Shown here piece after piece: positions 1 through 13,921 of a stretch of DNA of 64,000 nt. The position numbers and the translations under genes are program-made. Within the stretch, counting starts at the first letter, position 1. Every line of letters starts with the position of its first letter. This DNA is from Varroa destructor (taxonomy: Eukaryota > Arthropoda > Arachnida > Mesostigmata > Varroidae): contig NW_019211456.1 in assembly GCF_002443255.2 (NCBI RefSeq), positions 47,986,486 through 48,050,485 on the forward strand, read 5' to 3'. The notes beneath the pieces were generated by a model. The model made no database searches, was not told where the DNA came from, and saw only the letters and a list, made by a program, of their open reading frames with translations.

Positions 1-3000
1 TAGTTACATAGGCGACATAGTGTGACTTAGCCCCGAGTCCAGAGCCAGTGAGTCAGATCTTCAGGGAAAATTACTTTGGGGCCTACTCGAATCCATGCTC
101 CCAGATCCCCCTATTTGGCAATGCGAGGAAAACTGATTCATCGGTTTACGACTGTATCCTGCAGGAATGAGCCTAGTGAAGATTTGATGATTATGCTTCC
201 ATCTGATAAAGTCGCATTTACATATGTATACTCTACGCAGTCTTTGTCTTTTTCTAACATTTATCTTCCCTGTTCTAAAGTATATTCGGTCTTCTTCATC
301 AGAACGATTATCCGATGGACAATGAAAAAAGAAACGTAGAAAAACACATACATCTTCTTCTGGAGGATGCGTATTTAGGTCTCGAATTTAGTCTTAAATT
401 TAACATCTTTCAAGAAGCGTGTCTGCTGCTCACGTAATGTGTCATTTTTAAACTCTCACGATTAATAAACACTCAATTAAACGTGCTGGGTCGACTTCCG
501 GAGTGGCACACGTGGAACCATGCCACATGTCACGAGCGCATGATATTACCACGTAAGCCGATGATAACAATAATAACAATCATAAGAAAGTCAATCAGCG
601 ACCAGTCACAACGAACTAAGGGAACTGATTTCTTTTTAATTACTGCTGAAACGCTTTCTTTCATTCTTGAGAATGTTCGCTCCCATAAATCGCGCCAATT
701 GGGTCCTCTATTCATACGAAAATAACGATTGCACGAAAAACATCTTACACCTCAAAAACAATTGTTTAGGAACTGACTCCAGCTCCATGAACACTAGCCC
801 ATATAATAGTCGTTAAACTGTCACAAAGCCAGCAATGTCAACTACTTCACCCAGGAACACATGATGGCCTGGATTCAAACCCTGTTGTAGATGGGCTATT
901 TTGCGTTCCGATTGAGGTGTTGGAAGCAAAACCTAACAGCCTAAATACCAAGCGTAAACCTCGGAATTCATAAAATCATTCCGATGGGAATTGTCGAGTG
1001 ATGGCGTCCTGGATAAAATCGACAATAGTTCACAATAAAATTGCTTTCTATATTAGAAATCAGGTAGACGATAATATTGCCTATACGTGCATTATTTTCA
1101 ACCATTTTCGCAACGGCGGAATTGTTTGATTGTTTTCAATTTGTTTGATTGTTTTTAATCAGTATTTACGAAAACAGAACCATTATCTAATGTGATATTT
1201 GCACGGCTAACGTTACAGTGTTTAAAACACCTGCTGTACGTTTTGCGTCGTTGCAACATATTACAAAGCTTGCAATAGGTCATCTAAACTAACGGCTACT
1301 AGAACTACAGTTCTGTGCGATCGGACGCCTACTTTTCATAGGCTCCTGCATCTTCCCGCATGTTTTTTTAGTTGTCGTCCTTGTTCAAATATTACATAAC
1401 ACTACACAAGGATTCTAGTGAGGTAGTGAACAAATAATATACATGACCTAAACAAAAATTATCTTTAACTCTTCTCTTCGATTCTTGTCCATGCGGCATG
1501 ATAAATCCAACATGTAAACGACACATCTTCATGGCACACGGCTGATGCCAACAAAGACAATATTTGAGAACACATTTTAGATATATCGAGCAAGAGAAAC
1601 AGCACCATAGACTTCCCCGACAATCGTAGAAGTAAAACGTCCAAGCGGAAATCTGCACGGCGGTTGTTGGATCGTGTTGATCGTAAAGGCAATATTAAAT
1701 AATAACAACGACAACGAACGCTTCCTCCGTACCAGGCGCTGCCGAAGCTACCGCACGACATTTGCTTGATAGGTTGTCTAATAAGTAGATTTAATATTTC
1801 TTTATAACTTACGACACTGTTTAAGCATGTACATCTATAAGACGTGTCCTAAAGGGCTTGATCTCTAAGAATACTACTGCGACACATCGCCCGAGGCTCA
1901 GCGACTGATACCTTCAGTCATTTGTTATACAGGCAGGACTATCGCCGTTCAAAGTGACAATTCTGCTTGGGCTGATTGATGATATTTGCTCCGACACTGT
2001 GAGAAAAGTACTTTAAGTCTTCTAATCAAAATGAGAAAGAGTAACTTGTAATCTAGGTCATTCAACGCCCTTGGACGTGACAATCCTGCTGGTGCGAAGT
2101 CAGGGGATTAAATACGAGTCTAAAACAGCCTCGAGGTGCTGTTATGGCCTGCCAACACTCAACTATACACAGGTTCGTATTGGCTCGATGCATGCGACAA
2201 AAAAGGACGTTCATTAGAATATCAGCCAAATCTGTCGGCATCCCAAAGCAGATTACTAATTCTGAAATATGAAGTGTGAAGGCTTATTGATTTACTTGTG
2301 GCAAAAGTATTATTTCGCCAAAACTTACCCACATTGACTCTTCATCATACTATTCGTCCGGTAAGTTACCGCAGACCGATAGGCTCGTCACGCGTATATT
2401 AGATGGGTGCCGACAACTGCCATGTTATCGTGGTAGTTACTATGGGGTTCGCCAAGAAAATCACGACTGGGCCTGCGTACCCTAATATCAATGGATAAGC
2501 TCAATAGCGTCTCAGCAAAGAATCCGCTTAGCTGAAGACCTATAAAGCTTCGAAGTGTAAACGGCGAAGTTAGAATGAAAGTCCCCTCGTAAAAAAGAAA
2601 GCTCGGTTCGTTTAAGCGACCTGGCGAGCCATAAACGATGATGTATAGTGAATCGAATGTTTGGCGTTCCCGAGACACCGGTATTGTCCGATAAAGCGTA
2701 CATGCCTGCCCAGTCATCGCAAGATATACATACAATCTATCTCGTGCTGTGTTGATGTGTTCCGCGAAGGAACGAAGACGAATATCGAAACAACGGAAGA
2801 TTCGCCACTAACGGGGAGGAACCTGATCGGACACGCTAGGTACAAATGCTAGAGTAATATCCGACCGGTCAGTGAGCAGTCACAAAACAGAGGTAACATG
2901 CGGTACAGCATTAGCCCTCAACACGAGTTAGAACCATGAAAACTAAACAAAGTGGAGGCAACAACGATATCTAATTTTTCCCATTCGTTTTCGAAGAGCG

Positions 3001-5855
3001 TAGACAAATGAACGTTACGGATTCAACTCCACACGTAAGCTAGTTCGAAAATATCATTCTAATAATCCCACAGAAAACATAGACACATTCTGTCGACTGG
3101 AACATAAACAGTATTTTTTTCGATGAGAAAGACCTGCTGAAAGCCAATGTGCGATCTCGAATTGAAAATGTTATAAGTTATATTTAAGTAGAAGATATTA
3201 TTAAGAGTATCCTCAATAACACGCAGCAATCTGGCATCATTTAAAGACATTGCGTCTTCGCTTCGGAGAAAGCACGGGTATTAGAAAAATTCTTAGCTCA
3301 TCACCGACCATCGACCATGCCGCTATTTTCAATGCTGGAAACCACAAGAATTTGCGTCGTCTGATAACAGTAACTGAATAGAAGGATCGCACGTGCGCGT
3401 AGTATCCAGCCAAGAAAGACGCAATCGAGCTCCCGAACGGAGGAAGATGTTGTCGAAGGACGAACAAACACTTCACGCCATTCATCATTGCTGCTGTAGC
3501 TTAAGTCGATTGTCGTCCGATGTCAAAGACTCATGCGACAGATCCTTTCCAAGATCAAATGAAGCAAGAGATTGACGACATTACTAAACTGTGAACATAT
3601 GCATAGGCGTTCGCGCAACGACAATTTCGAAAACAAATCGTGAATTTGGAAGTAAAGTAACGTAATTGGTGAGCATCTGGTATTTCATAAATGTATAATA
3701 CCGAAACGGCCTGTATAAAACACTTCATATCAGAGGTAATTAGTAAATAAATTCCCATGAACTAATTTACTTGGGAAGTATCTGCTGATTTTACGAGTCG
3801 AGCAGAATTTCGAATTTCGGTAGCCGCATGGCCGTGATAAATTCATCACCTCGGCAAAATAGAGAATTAATAGTTGTGGACAAGAATCAATCCAAGCTAC
3901 CACAGCAACGCGTCCGGGAATCACTTTGAGAATCATTAACGACAAAACGACTTTCTTTATTACTGCAAATATCGACCCGTTGTTCTTAGCAAAGTAAAAG
4001 TGTTCCGTTACGTTTATCTTACATGGAGATGTTCACAGGTTCAAATAGGGCTCTGAAAAGTAACACGTCGCCAGTTTATACGTAACTGACCTACCAACTA
4101 GGCAGCTTTCCACTTGGCCTTAATTAAATATCCAATAATTTACCTTCGGCGCAGTTTATCCCAAACTTAGAAAATTACAACTAAGTTATTAACTTGAAAA
4201 TCATTATTGTCATTTAAACGCGAAACGCCAGAGTTGTGATGTCACGTTTCGTTGCTATAAAGTATAAATTGATTTTAAAAACGTATGTAGACTGAAGTTA
4301 CCTCGCCTATAGACTTAACGTATACTTCATGAGGCAAATTAGAAATTTTACTCACTCCTTTCGTTGGAAAAGGCGATGATGCGTGATATGCATAAATCAC
4401 ATAGAATACGTTCTAAGCTTTGCAGAAGAATGAGCTGGGCTGCTAAATAGGCCTTGCCTTGCGGTAATAGTGCTGTCCATTGCTGTGCGGAAGCTCTAGA
4501 AAATGTCAACTGAATTATCACACTTTTACATATTCAGGTAACGCATCTGCTTGACCTCTGCCACGACTAGTTAGCTGGCTGGCTAGCTAAGATCCGTTTC
4601 TGTTATACAGATGAATATCTTTCGTACCTGTTTTGGTAGACATCAGAAAGCAAGATGATAATTATTTTCGTCTAAACGTGACGAAAATAGTTGTAATCAT
4701 GAACGAACAAAGAGAATGAACCTCAAAAGGTTTCTACTATGCTTCGCGGTACGTTCAGTGCTTTGCAGACAGAACCGTAAGCTTAGTTCCATTTGCTACT
4801 CGTAGCACTAATCAAATATAAGAAGCAATCGATCATTGACGTACCAGGAATTAATTCCGACACCATATAGACAGAGGTGAGTTTTCGCTTTAGACACATT
4901 AAAATCTCTTCTGCTTAGCGGCCCATAGATTTCGCTGTAATTCGTCTGCTTAATCCAACAAAAGCTAAACAAACTAAGCCGATATCATCTTTATCTCTAA
5001 CTTTCAGAGAGTAGATGGTCCAGTTGGTCGAAATAAAAGCCTACCCGTTCTTTTCAAGCCAAACGACAAAAAGCATCCGAAGTCTTCGAGTGAAAACGAG
5101 TCCGTGCTACTTTAAGTCGTACAAAGAAGCAACGCGTCGAAGTGTATGACCGTTTAGCCTTCGCGGAAGTAGAGGTGAAGCGTCCAGCGAGATTAGAATA
5201 GAGAAACAGAGCTCGATCGCTTTGATCAACAGCGAGGCCCCAACAGGAATTAGCATACAGTTTTTGAATCACTGGCAGGGCCGCACTGCGAACTCTCGCG
5301 TTTTCAGTCAGAGGATAGAGGTGCGTAAAGATGACAAACGAAATAAGTTGATTTAAATGCAGAAAGTAGACAAACGCGACACAGTAACGCGTGAGACTAA
5401 TCTGACAACAGCGACATAGTACTAAAGTTGCATAGCAAACGAACGTTTTGCTTTTATAGTTTCGTCAAGTGCAGGTAGCTAAATTAGTCAAATGATTCTA
5501 GTTATTCAACGTATTTCTACTTCCTTGCTGGTTCATCAGAGTGGCAAATTAACGCTTCGTGATTGCCGTCAAAAGCTACGCCGACGCTATCGGACATTTC
5601 AGTTGTGCACGTATAATTGACAATTGGCTAAAGGAATTAACGTATAATTCCTAGGCCATATTAGATTTCGCTGGTCGTTTGTAACGCAGCAATTAGGTTA
5701 AGAATGGCGTGACTGGGTTTACTTCTTATACTTTTTCCTATTTGGCGCCCATGTAACGAACAGCGTCATGCAGAACGTTGTCGAAGCAAGCCACAATCTC
5801 TAGGCCTGTCACGGAGGTTTACTGAGGGTAGAGCTTGTCGCAAACAAACAGGAAC

Positions 5856-5886
5856 TATATATTGTATATATACATATATATATATA
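5856..5886. repeat. Imperfect AT dinucleotide tract
   Basis: This run of alternating T and A is interrupted by single G and C bases. It is a simple-sequence tract with no coding content. Confidence 0.7.
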
Positions 5887-6499
5887 GAAAACTAGCTATA
5901 TTGTTGTCGTATGGGTGGGGTACATACAGTGTTAGCTTTTAGCCAATGAGCCACCTCATGGCGCCATCGGTTCCATGACTCACGGCGGCAGTAAGGCTTC
6001 GAAGATAACTGTGTCAGCGTCAAGATACTCGCTGTGCCCAACAAATAAATAATTGAAGATAACCAATCAGACATAAGAAATATTTTATAATAAGAGACGT
6101 CTATGAAATCTATAAATGAACAAGGATTGATAAGAGTTTAGTGGAAAGTATACGACGAATTTCTCTTAATTTTACAGTGCGTCCAGTTTAAATCAATGAC
6201 ACGAAGCTTCTATCCTGTTGATCAACTGATGCCAGGACACCAAGGCATGGAATTGACACTGTAGATAATATTATTTAAATACTTTTCAATAAATCGACAT
6301 TTACATGAATCCCGTTGTAATAATAATACTAATAGGTTTGCACCTATGCATGTGCTCACAGGTATTTCTATGCATAACCTAATAAATACAGGGTGTTATA
6401 TACACTATAAAAAATATATATACTGTATTTCAAGAATCTGTTTTACCATACAGGCGGGAAGATTTTAGGAAAAATGATAACTTTACTCCTAACAGCACT

Positions 6500-6600
6500 A
6501 AGCCCCGCGATAGCTTAGTAAGTAACGTATTTGCCTCCTAATCTTAAAGAGACGTTGTGGTCTAGGTTCGAACTTGGGCACAGGTAGACATTGTTTCGTG
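6500..6600 (+). repeat. tRNA-like sequence, possible tRNA-derived SINE head
   Basis: The stretch contains an A-box-like TAGCTTAGTAAGTAACG, a segment TTGCCTCCTAA that resembles a tRNA-Arg(CCT) anticodon loop, and a B-box-like GGTTCGAACTTGG, in the right order for an RNA polymerase III internal promoter. A GCCC/GGGC pair could form the outer stem. The T-stem does not pair well and the spacing before the B box is too long, so it is not a functional tRNA. A tRNA-derived SINE or an old tRNA pseudogene fits best. I did not find a second copy in the window. Confidence 0.35.
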
Positions 6601-9600
6601 CTGGGAGTGCGCCAGCCGTCTGATGGAATCATAACGCCCTATACCGTACGTAGAACTCGAGAAACAAAGGACAGAGCGCATGTTCACCGCTGTCATAAGG
6701 CGAGAACCGAAAATAGACAAATAGGTTGATCGAAAAGGCCCGGTAGAATACGCGGATCCGAATGTCTTTCTAGAAAGATAGTCTTTTAGATAAAGTTTAC
6801 AGTATAAAAGCGGAAGTCTAAGAGCCGCCTAAATGCAACACGATAAACGAAAGGCTCGTTAGCCACCAGCATCGACCATAACAGCAATCGGTACAAGCGT
6901 CTGCGCCAGGACGAAAAGTTGCGCACCCTTTGCGAATTTTTAGATATATGAAGAAGAACTGAAAGATTCGAACCGTGTCTACATTTTTTGGGACACCTAT
7001 GTATGCTGGCAATAAATATTATTTTTTCATATTATGATCGAGTGCTTTAGAAAATACAAATTACTCTTAGTCACAATATGGAAGCCGGTAAATGCCCCTT
7101 CGCTTCTAGCTTCATTTTAGTGTTGTAGTTCTGACGTTTTTTTGGAAATGTTCGCCGGCGGTATATTCTAACCTTGTTCTAGGTCAAACCTCTAATTAGT
7201 TCTGCTTCGCACTGCAGGTAAATTTTGTCGAATTGGTTTTCGACCTCAATCACAGGTCATTATAGCACGCTATGCCGACAGTTCTGCACTCTAGGTAATC
7301 ACGTATTATTTCTGACCAGCGCCAGCAAAATACTGCGCACAGAAGGCCCTTGAAATCGTCATCAGCTCTACTCCTGAAATATCATGGCTGGATCGATCAA
7401 AGGTTAGCTACCTGCAGTACGCGCTCTGATTCGGATCGATGATGAATCATTTGAAGTACATCGTCACCACTCATGCTATTTCGATTGGATGTGCTTTCTT
7501 TAATTTACTCTGAAGCTCGGATATAGAACATTTACCTGCTTATGTATTCTGTTGTTACTAACCGGATACAAACTAACGAACTCACAACGTAGCCTGCTTG
7601 GCCAATCTAGCTCCAATTTAGCCCGCTTGAAGAAAATACACGTGTCGCCCCACCTGTCATCCATTATTCGCTAATTTAATGTTACGAATCACGCAACCAA
7701 TGGTAAATAGGTGAAGTTGCTGAGGCTAATTTAGCAAGTACCCAAAGTCAGTACGGAAAGCACTATGGAAAAACGACGTCCTGATCGTAGCTGTGTGTAC
7801 TTTTCCAGATTCATATTTGTCTTCTTTCCAGCCATTATTGGCTCGTTTCATGATGACCCCATTTGAATATGTAGCTGCCTTTCCTAGCTGAATAGTTATA
7901 GCATACTGCTAATCCTATATAGCCAATAGGGAAATGAGAGGTTTAGCAAGGATGTGTTCCCTCCGCTTATGCACTGAACTACACTGACCGGTAGTTTCTT
8001 TGCCTAAAATCAGCCCTGCACCGAACACAATGATAGGCTGCTTGTTTTCAAACTTCAGACAACTAATTGTTCGTACGTTCAGTAGCAGGACGCATCCGCG
8101 TCAGTAGAAACCGGTGACTGGACAGCCACCGTGTGCTAAACACTGGGTGCGTCATTGTCATCAGCGGCCAATAGCATATATAAATTGCAGGTTTTGTGAG
8201 TAAGTCCGTGGCAGATTTCGCTGTCGTTAACAGGCAGCTATCTTTAGGGCTTGCAGATCGAAGACTTGGAGGCCATTGACTTCACTGAGAGTAGTCTTTA
8301 AGTGTACAGCACTATTTGAGCATGAAACCCCGAATCCGCCAGCCCCCCACATTCACAAAACGCAGAGCTAAGAATACCAATGGAGAACTAAGTTTGGCGA
8401 TGGGCTAGCGGAGCAATAGAGCATACGCTAGTCAATACCTTTGTATATCACACACAAGAGTTCATAAAGTTCTCGCAGGTTTCGACGACCACTTTTGACT
8501 GTTAGCTCTGATGCTTCTGCCGCTGCTGTTGCCCTAAATTTAGTCATTCGTGCGCCGAGCGGGTACGGGATCAGGACCACCATTGCTTGTGCATCAATGT
8601 GAGCCTACCTAACATAACGAGAATCGCCCTAGCACTGAGCTGTCGTTGTTGCAAACAATAACGTGTGCTTAGACCATGGATCAGAATTACCAAAGTGGAC
8701 AGAAAAGCGTAACCGTCTTGGGGACGATGTTGTAACATATCATTAATAAGTATGCCAGACAGATAGCTGGCCAAGGAGGTTTACTTTATATAGCGACGAT
8801 ATGATATGCGTAATAAACATTTTCAGTAAAAACGAACGGAAGACTATTAGCAATTGTCACAGTAAGCCTTAAACAGTAGAGGCAGCATAATGTGTTTGAT
8901 AAAAGGACGTGGTCAGCTGAGGTATCGCTGAAATCTACCTCAGTGGAGGCATGAATCAACATCTAGTAGCGACCCAGCCTACAACAAACTATTTCTCTTA
9001 ATACGCCGCAGTATTGCAGAAGCCGAACCAGCAATTGATGTCGCACCTCGTCCATATACACACATCATAGATACACACGCGATGGTTTGTGCAGTAGTTG
9101 TGTTTAATAACGACTATGAAATTACCTAGACCTATATATCACTTTACTTTCTTTTCGTTTGAATTATAATGAAGCATACGTTTGAAAAAATGCAGGACTC
9201 GACTTGACAACGACATATCGATTAGGGAGTTCTGTTAAATTTAATACTACGTCATGAGAAGAAGGTCAACCGGCGCGAACACGTCTGTTCTAGGTGAACA
9301 AGCGGAATCTAATGGTTGTACACAAGTATCTGTTGAAGCCGGCGCGGGAAGTGTATCCCCAGTATAACACAGAACTGGCATTAAAAAAGACTAGCACCAT
9401 GGCAGAGCCTCAAATTGTAGGACGACTTAGGGATATTGTCTATGTGAGAAATGCAGCTAGGGCCTAGGAGGTCCTTTTGAAATGCAAGCTAGCGCTGTAC
9501 CTATTCAAGAACATTAGGACAGTGCTTCGGATGGAAAGGATCAATATAGAGCTCTGAGTATTTGTTTGCTGATTCTGAATACCTGCCTCGCGACTAAAAT

Positions 9601-10848
9601 TTTATAGGCTGCATTTTTAATGGCCGGTTTTTTCTTGCATTTGATAAATGGCCGTGGCGGCAATTTTAATGTGCTATCATTTTAATCATTGATGTGAGTA
9701 TTCAGCCTTGAACCATTGACGGCTTAAATATTCTAGATCGTCAATGTATTCCTTAGGGGCCGTTTGCATGTAGCAAGTAGTTTACATAAAAAAAAACGAG
9801 AAGATGACATATCGAAAGTTTGGCCGTGTTAACCGTGTTTGCGGATCATCCTCAAGACTGCGAGGCAGACCGAGCGAGAATCATCGAAACTGGGTCGTTC
9901 GTACATAAGTATAATCGTATTAGTTAATATCAGCTAAAATGAAAATGGATTTTTTCCGTGCCCATATTGCATCGTGTGGATGCTGTTTATTGGACCAGCT
10001 AAGATTCATCTAGGAACTAGGTATTCTTGTTAGTTACTATAAATTCGTATAACCCTATTTTGAACAAAAGCCTAAGCCTACAAAAAAAAAAATGCTCGTT
10101 AGGATTTCTACTTTATGTGCAGTTCACCTACCGCTGACGAGAGCTAGCATATGATTATGATATACGATTCTACCAATAAACGTTCTCATCAATATCTTCT
10201 TAGTTCGCCATCGTTCCGTTAATTGCAACATGAAGATACCACTGATAATGCTAGCTAGCATCAGGCGCAAAGGAAAAACCAATATATAATCATTCCAGCA
10301 GATCGAAATTAGAGAAAAAAAAAAAACAACTAGGCCTGTAGCTAGATTGAACTTAACCAAAAGGTGCGGCCTTTTTTTCCTCTTTCTTGTATTTATCAAT
10401 AGCAAACGGCATAATGAGCTATTCTATACATGTTCGAACACTGTCTTTCGTTAACCTTACGAAACCTTATCATAACCAATTTCCAACAATAATAGCGTTA
10501 AGGACGACATCAGTAACAATAATTTCCGTTGACAGGACATTAAAGAAATGCAACGTGCCCCCTTTGGTTCCCAGCCCAATCACCTGAACTGAATATTGTT
10601 GTAGACAGCAATGCAGTCAGCCGGGTAGACGACTCGTTTGCTGCCACCGTAGTAGTTTACCACTTATATCACACACTAATCACTGTAAAACACGAAATTA
10701 AATAAAGTTTTCTGTTAAAAAGTTCCGTTAAGATACTCAAACACTTTCACAAGTATCATATACGCTTCGGTGCCGTTGAGAAGTATATCTGTGATGCTGT
10801 GTCAATTTGTAAATAATTGTGATAGTTCGTTAGTTTTTAAAGGTCGAG

Positions 10849-11250
10849 CTAAGCTCTTGCTGTTCTTATACGACTCGTTGAACCTGGCGCGCCCACATCA
10901 GCTTTCTCGGAGGTATTCAGATTTGCTCGTTCTCTCTCTCTCTCTCTCTCGCTCGCTCTCGCTCTTAAAAGCAAAAGGCTTCGTCGCCAAACGGACGCCG
11001 CGCTCGAAGCACGTTTCGAGAAATCGAAGCGCCGAGGATGGCTTGACTGAACGCTGCCAGTCGCAGCGCGCGTTTCCCTCACTCTCTAGCGAAGAAGAGG
11101 CGAGGACCAGTTACCCTTGCCCTGGAGCGTCCTCCCCAAAAGCGCAGAATGTGTATAATCGTCGCATTCAGTAGGTCTGGCCGAAAATGGCGTCTACTGG
11201 AGAATCACGAGCTTCTTGCTGAACGTCAGATGTACAGCGTATACTGCAAG
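10849..11250. promoter_or_regulatory. GC-richer island, candidate promoter or 5' exon
   Basis: This block is visibly richer in G and C, including CpG, than the flanking DNA. It carries a CT-repeat tract and ends near an ATG in a strong context (AAAATGGCG at 11,184-11,192). That ATG opens only an 11-codon frame and has no good splice donor behind it. A 134-codon open frame crosses the block on plus, but it runs through the CT repeat and resembles no known protein. Such islands often mark promoters or first exons in compact arthropod genomes. The strand and target gene are unknown. Confidence 0.3.
10930..10966. repeat. CT microsatellite with GCTC interruptions
   Basis: About ten uninterrupted TC units are followed by a GCTCGCTCTCGCTC variant tail. 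This is a simple-sequence repeat inside the GC-richer island. On either strand it forces Ser/Leu/Arg/Glu-rich spurious translations. Confidence 0.9.
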
Positions 11251-11445
11251 AGAAAATGATTATTTCTAGTTGAAGCAGTGTGGGATGAGATACCAAAAAA
11301 TAAGTCGGTAACAATATCTCGAGACTTCAGAATCCGGCAGCTGGCTCCATTAGCTAAGAAACTAGTACCCCCATAAACTTACGAACCATAAATCGACATA
11401 TGTGTGAATTAAAACTTGCATTTAAATAATTCGAATCATTTGAAC

Positions 11446-11454
<9 letters not shown>

Positions 11455-11484
<30 letters not shown>
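11455..11484. repeat. (TC)15 microsatellite
   Basis: Fifteen uninterrupted TC units are visible directly in the sequence. Confidence 0.95.
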
Positions 11485-11486
<2 letters not shown>

Positions 11487-13873
11487 CTAGTGACAAGTAA
11501 ATACCGAAAAAAAAAAAGCTTTCACGAGCCTATAATAAAGAAATTTCATATTGAAGGCTAAGAGCTTCGGAGCGATACATTATTAATATCGAAAAACGCG
11601 TGAAAGCAACTGAAGAAATATTGCTTTCAGACAAACTAGGGCTCTATAATAGTTGCAGCCATATGGTAGTCGAAACGGATGATTCACCTCCTTAATTTGA
11701 GAAGTTCCATCTTAAATGTTTACTATCAGGTTAAATATTTGTTACTCTAATTTCTCCAAACTATGCTGTCATACAAAATAATAAACAATAAAAATAAAAA
11801 GTTTCGAGTTTCATCTGTCTGCGTCTCGAACAAATCGTCTTAATGCCACCAGATAAATCATCTCGTTTTTATCTGTTTACAAATGAACGCTCTCAAAAGG
11901 TTTCACTGTTTGCGTAACGAGAGCACTTCCATTTTTGACTGAAATAATCCCCATGAGATAGAAAATGTATAACAAATGCATAAGGTCTGCGGACGCATTT
12001 TATATTCGTAACAGCTTAAGCACACATTTAATCCTTCTCGTTTATCACTGCTTTTATAGCGGCCTTCCAACTGGGCCTTCCAATGAGCTCTTATACATTC
12101 GAGCAATTTTATAATTAAACATTAATTAGTAGACCCCAAAGTATATAGTATATGAAATATTTGAATTTTGGTGAATAGAGACAGTTGCATGCCAACGGGA
12201 GACCGACCACTCTTTTTCGGCCTCTTGCCTTTAGCTGTGAACTTAGCCAAAAAACCTCAATCTGGCTTATGTAAATTAATTAATCGTTAGTTTGTGTTGT
12301 TGAAGCTATAGGTCATTAGGCGATAGACGGGTGTCCTTAAATAGAAAAGGGTACGCCATGAAAAGGACGTCTCTATACGCTCGGCTAGCAACATGGGTAA
12401 ACCTATCAATCAATATATTAACATATCTACACGTATGTGAATGTAAACTTTGCCAATATTATATGTCAGTGCAATATGCTAAATAATTAATATCGCATCT
12501 TGAATTGGCCGATAGGCACGCTTGATGTGGGTTTGGTCCTAATTAGGTGTTGTGCCTTGAGGTCGAAATTCAATTGTTATTTTAAGCGTATTCAAACACC
12601 ATAACGATAGTACTATATTTCTTCTATGCAGACAAAGTGAAATTTGGCTCACCATTGACTAATCATTCACACGAAAGGCACTTTTATTGAATTTCCGCCT
12701 ACCCGTATTTATTGGCACTATTTTTTAAGCAATTCTAATACCGTCGCCGGACAATTCCTTTTTTCGTTGATAACTCGCGAGAACCCGCCACAGTGGTGAG
12801 GGTCCACGTGACCGCGGCGCCACATTTGAAAGCATGCAAGAAAGTGACACGTAAAAAAATTCGGCGATGAACGTATTGAATCTACGGTCCCAAATGGATT
12901 TCGTAGCACACAGCTACCTACAATATATTGAAAACAGTCTATATTCAGTTCGATAATCTATTTCAAGCTTTGAAGAGTTTACAAAGAAGAAACAAAAGGA
13001 GACTGACCAAATGTCGACAGTTTCATAAGTAATCTTTCGTGGTGTTTGACGTGGTTTTTTTTTATATAAACGTAATTTATTATTATCGGATATAGAATAT
13101 CGCATGTATAAAAGTAGAACACGAAAAAGAGATCAGCAATAGTTTGATCAATCAATAAGCTTGATTTTCCACAGATGAAACATCTTGGAATTATTTGTAT
13201 TTCTAGGTTATCCATGAAATTGTTTCAAGAACGAATTTCATCTATAATCTTAGCTCGAAAGATTGCTGTGTAATTTTAATACAATTTTCTGATAACTTTG
13301 TAACCTCCACGAGGCCTCTACGAAGGCGTGCGTCATAACTATACAGTCGAACGTCTATAGTAGTGGGAAGTTGGCTGAGTACCGAACACGGAACGTCGTA
13401 CAAAAAGGGTCGGATCATTTGGAAACTGGGTCTTCGTTTTTTTTTTTTTTTTTTTTTATATATGGGTAGGTTTACTCTCTCAACGAACAGCCCATTCATC
13501 GTAACAATTTCAACTTATTTTAGTATGATCTCGCAATGTGTTTTCTAGCCAGTTTCACTACGTTCGCATGCCAAACTTCAATAGAAGATATATATAACGA
13601 ATTATACACCCGACTATTTGTGGTTTACCCTTTTAGCGAAATATACTGCTGTATAGAAAATGTTTCTGGCTAAGACTCCTCCATGCTACTGTGTTCGTTT
13701 TCATGCAGCGGCATCATCTTATGTATGAACACTATTTTCATACCTAAAGCACTAAAGATATCCGAAAAAAGTAAAGATACCTCTCTTTACTATTCTACGT
13801 ATCTCACCATATGCGTTCTTCAGCTGCGTTTGGATGCACGAAGGAAAATGAAAGGTTAAACCGTTAGGCTATC

Positions 13874-13921
13874 AAAAAAAAAAAAAAAAAAAAAAAGAAA
13901 AAAAAAAGAAAAACAAAAAAA
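13874..13921. repeat. Interrupted poly(A) tract
   Basis: This is a run of A residues broken by two G and one C. It could be the tail of a retroposed element inserted on plus. No element body or target-site duplication was recognised. Confidence 0.8.

Larger units (their letters stand above)
1..10760. other. Gene-poor AT-rich region, no recognisable gene
   Basis: I see no coding exon I can name in this stretch on either strand. Open frames are short. The longest, about 115 codons on minus at 2388-2735, has no family resemblance, and its composition looks like chance. The only structured items are an AT dinucleotide tract near 5.86 kb and a tRNA-like relic near 6.5 kb. It could be intergenic DNA or part of a very long intron of a gene whose exons lie outside the window. 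The sequence does not decide between these. Confidence 0.6.

Noticed and set aside
840..930. A GGATTCAAACCCTG segment resembling a Pol III B box
   Set aside because: No matching A box or cloverleaf arms at the right distance, so I do not call a tRNA or SINE.
2388..2735. 115-codon minus-strand open frame
   Set aside because: No recognisable domain, composition typical of random AT-moderate DNA, and no splice or promoter context.
10770..11174. 134-codon plus-strand open frame
   Set aside because: It runs through a CT microsatellite that encodes a Ser/Leu run and shows no family resemblance. Treated as a by-product of a GC-richer block.
13566..13581. 16-base sequence GCATGCCAAACTTCAA repeated at 24,078-24,093
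   Set aside because: An exact 16-mer pair in 64 kb can arise by chance and the flanks do not match, so I do not call a repeat family.
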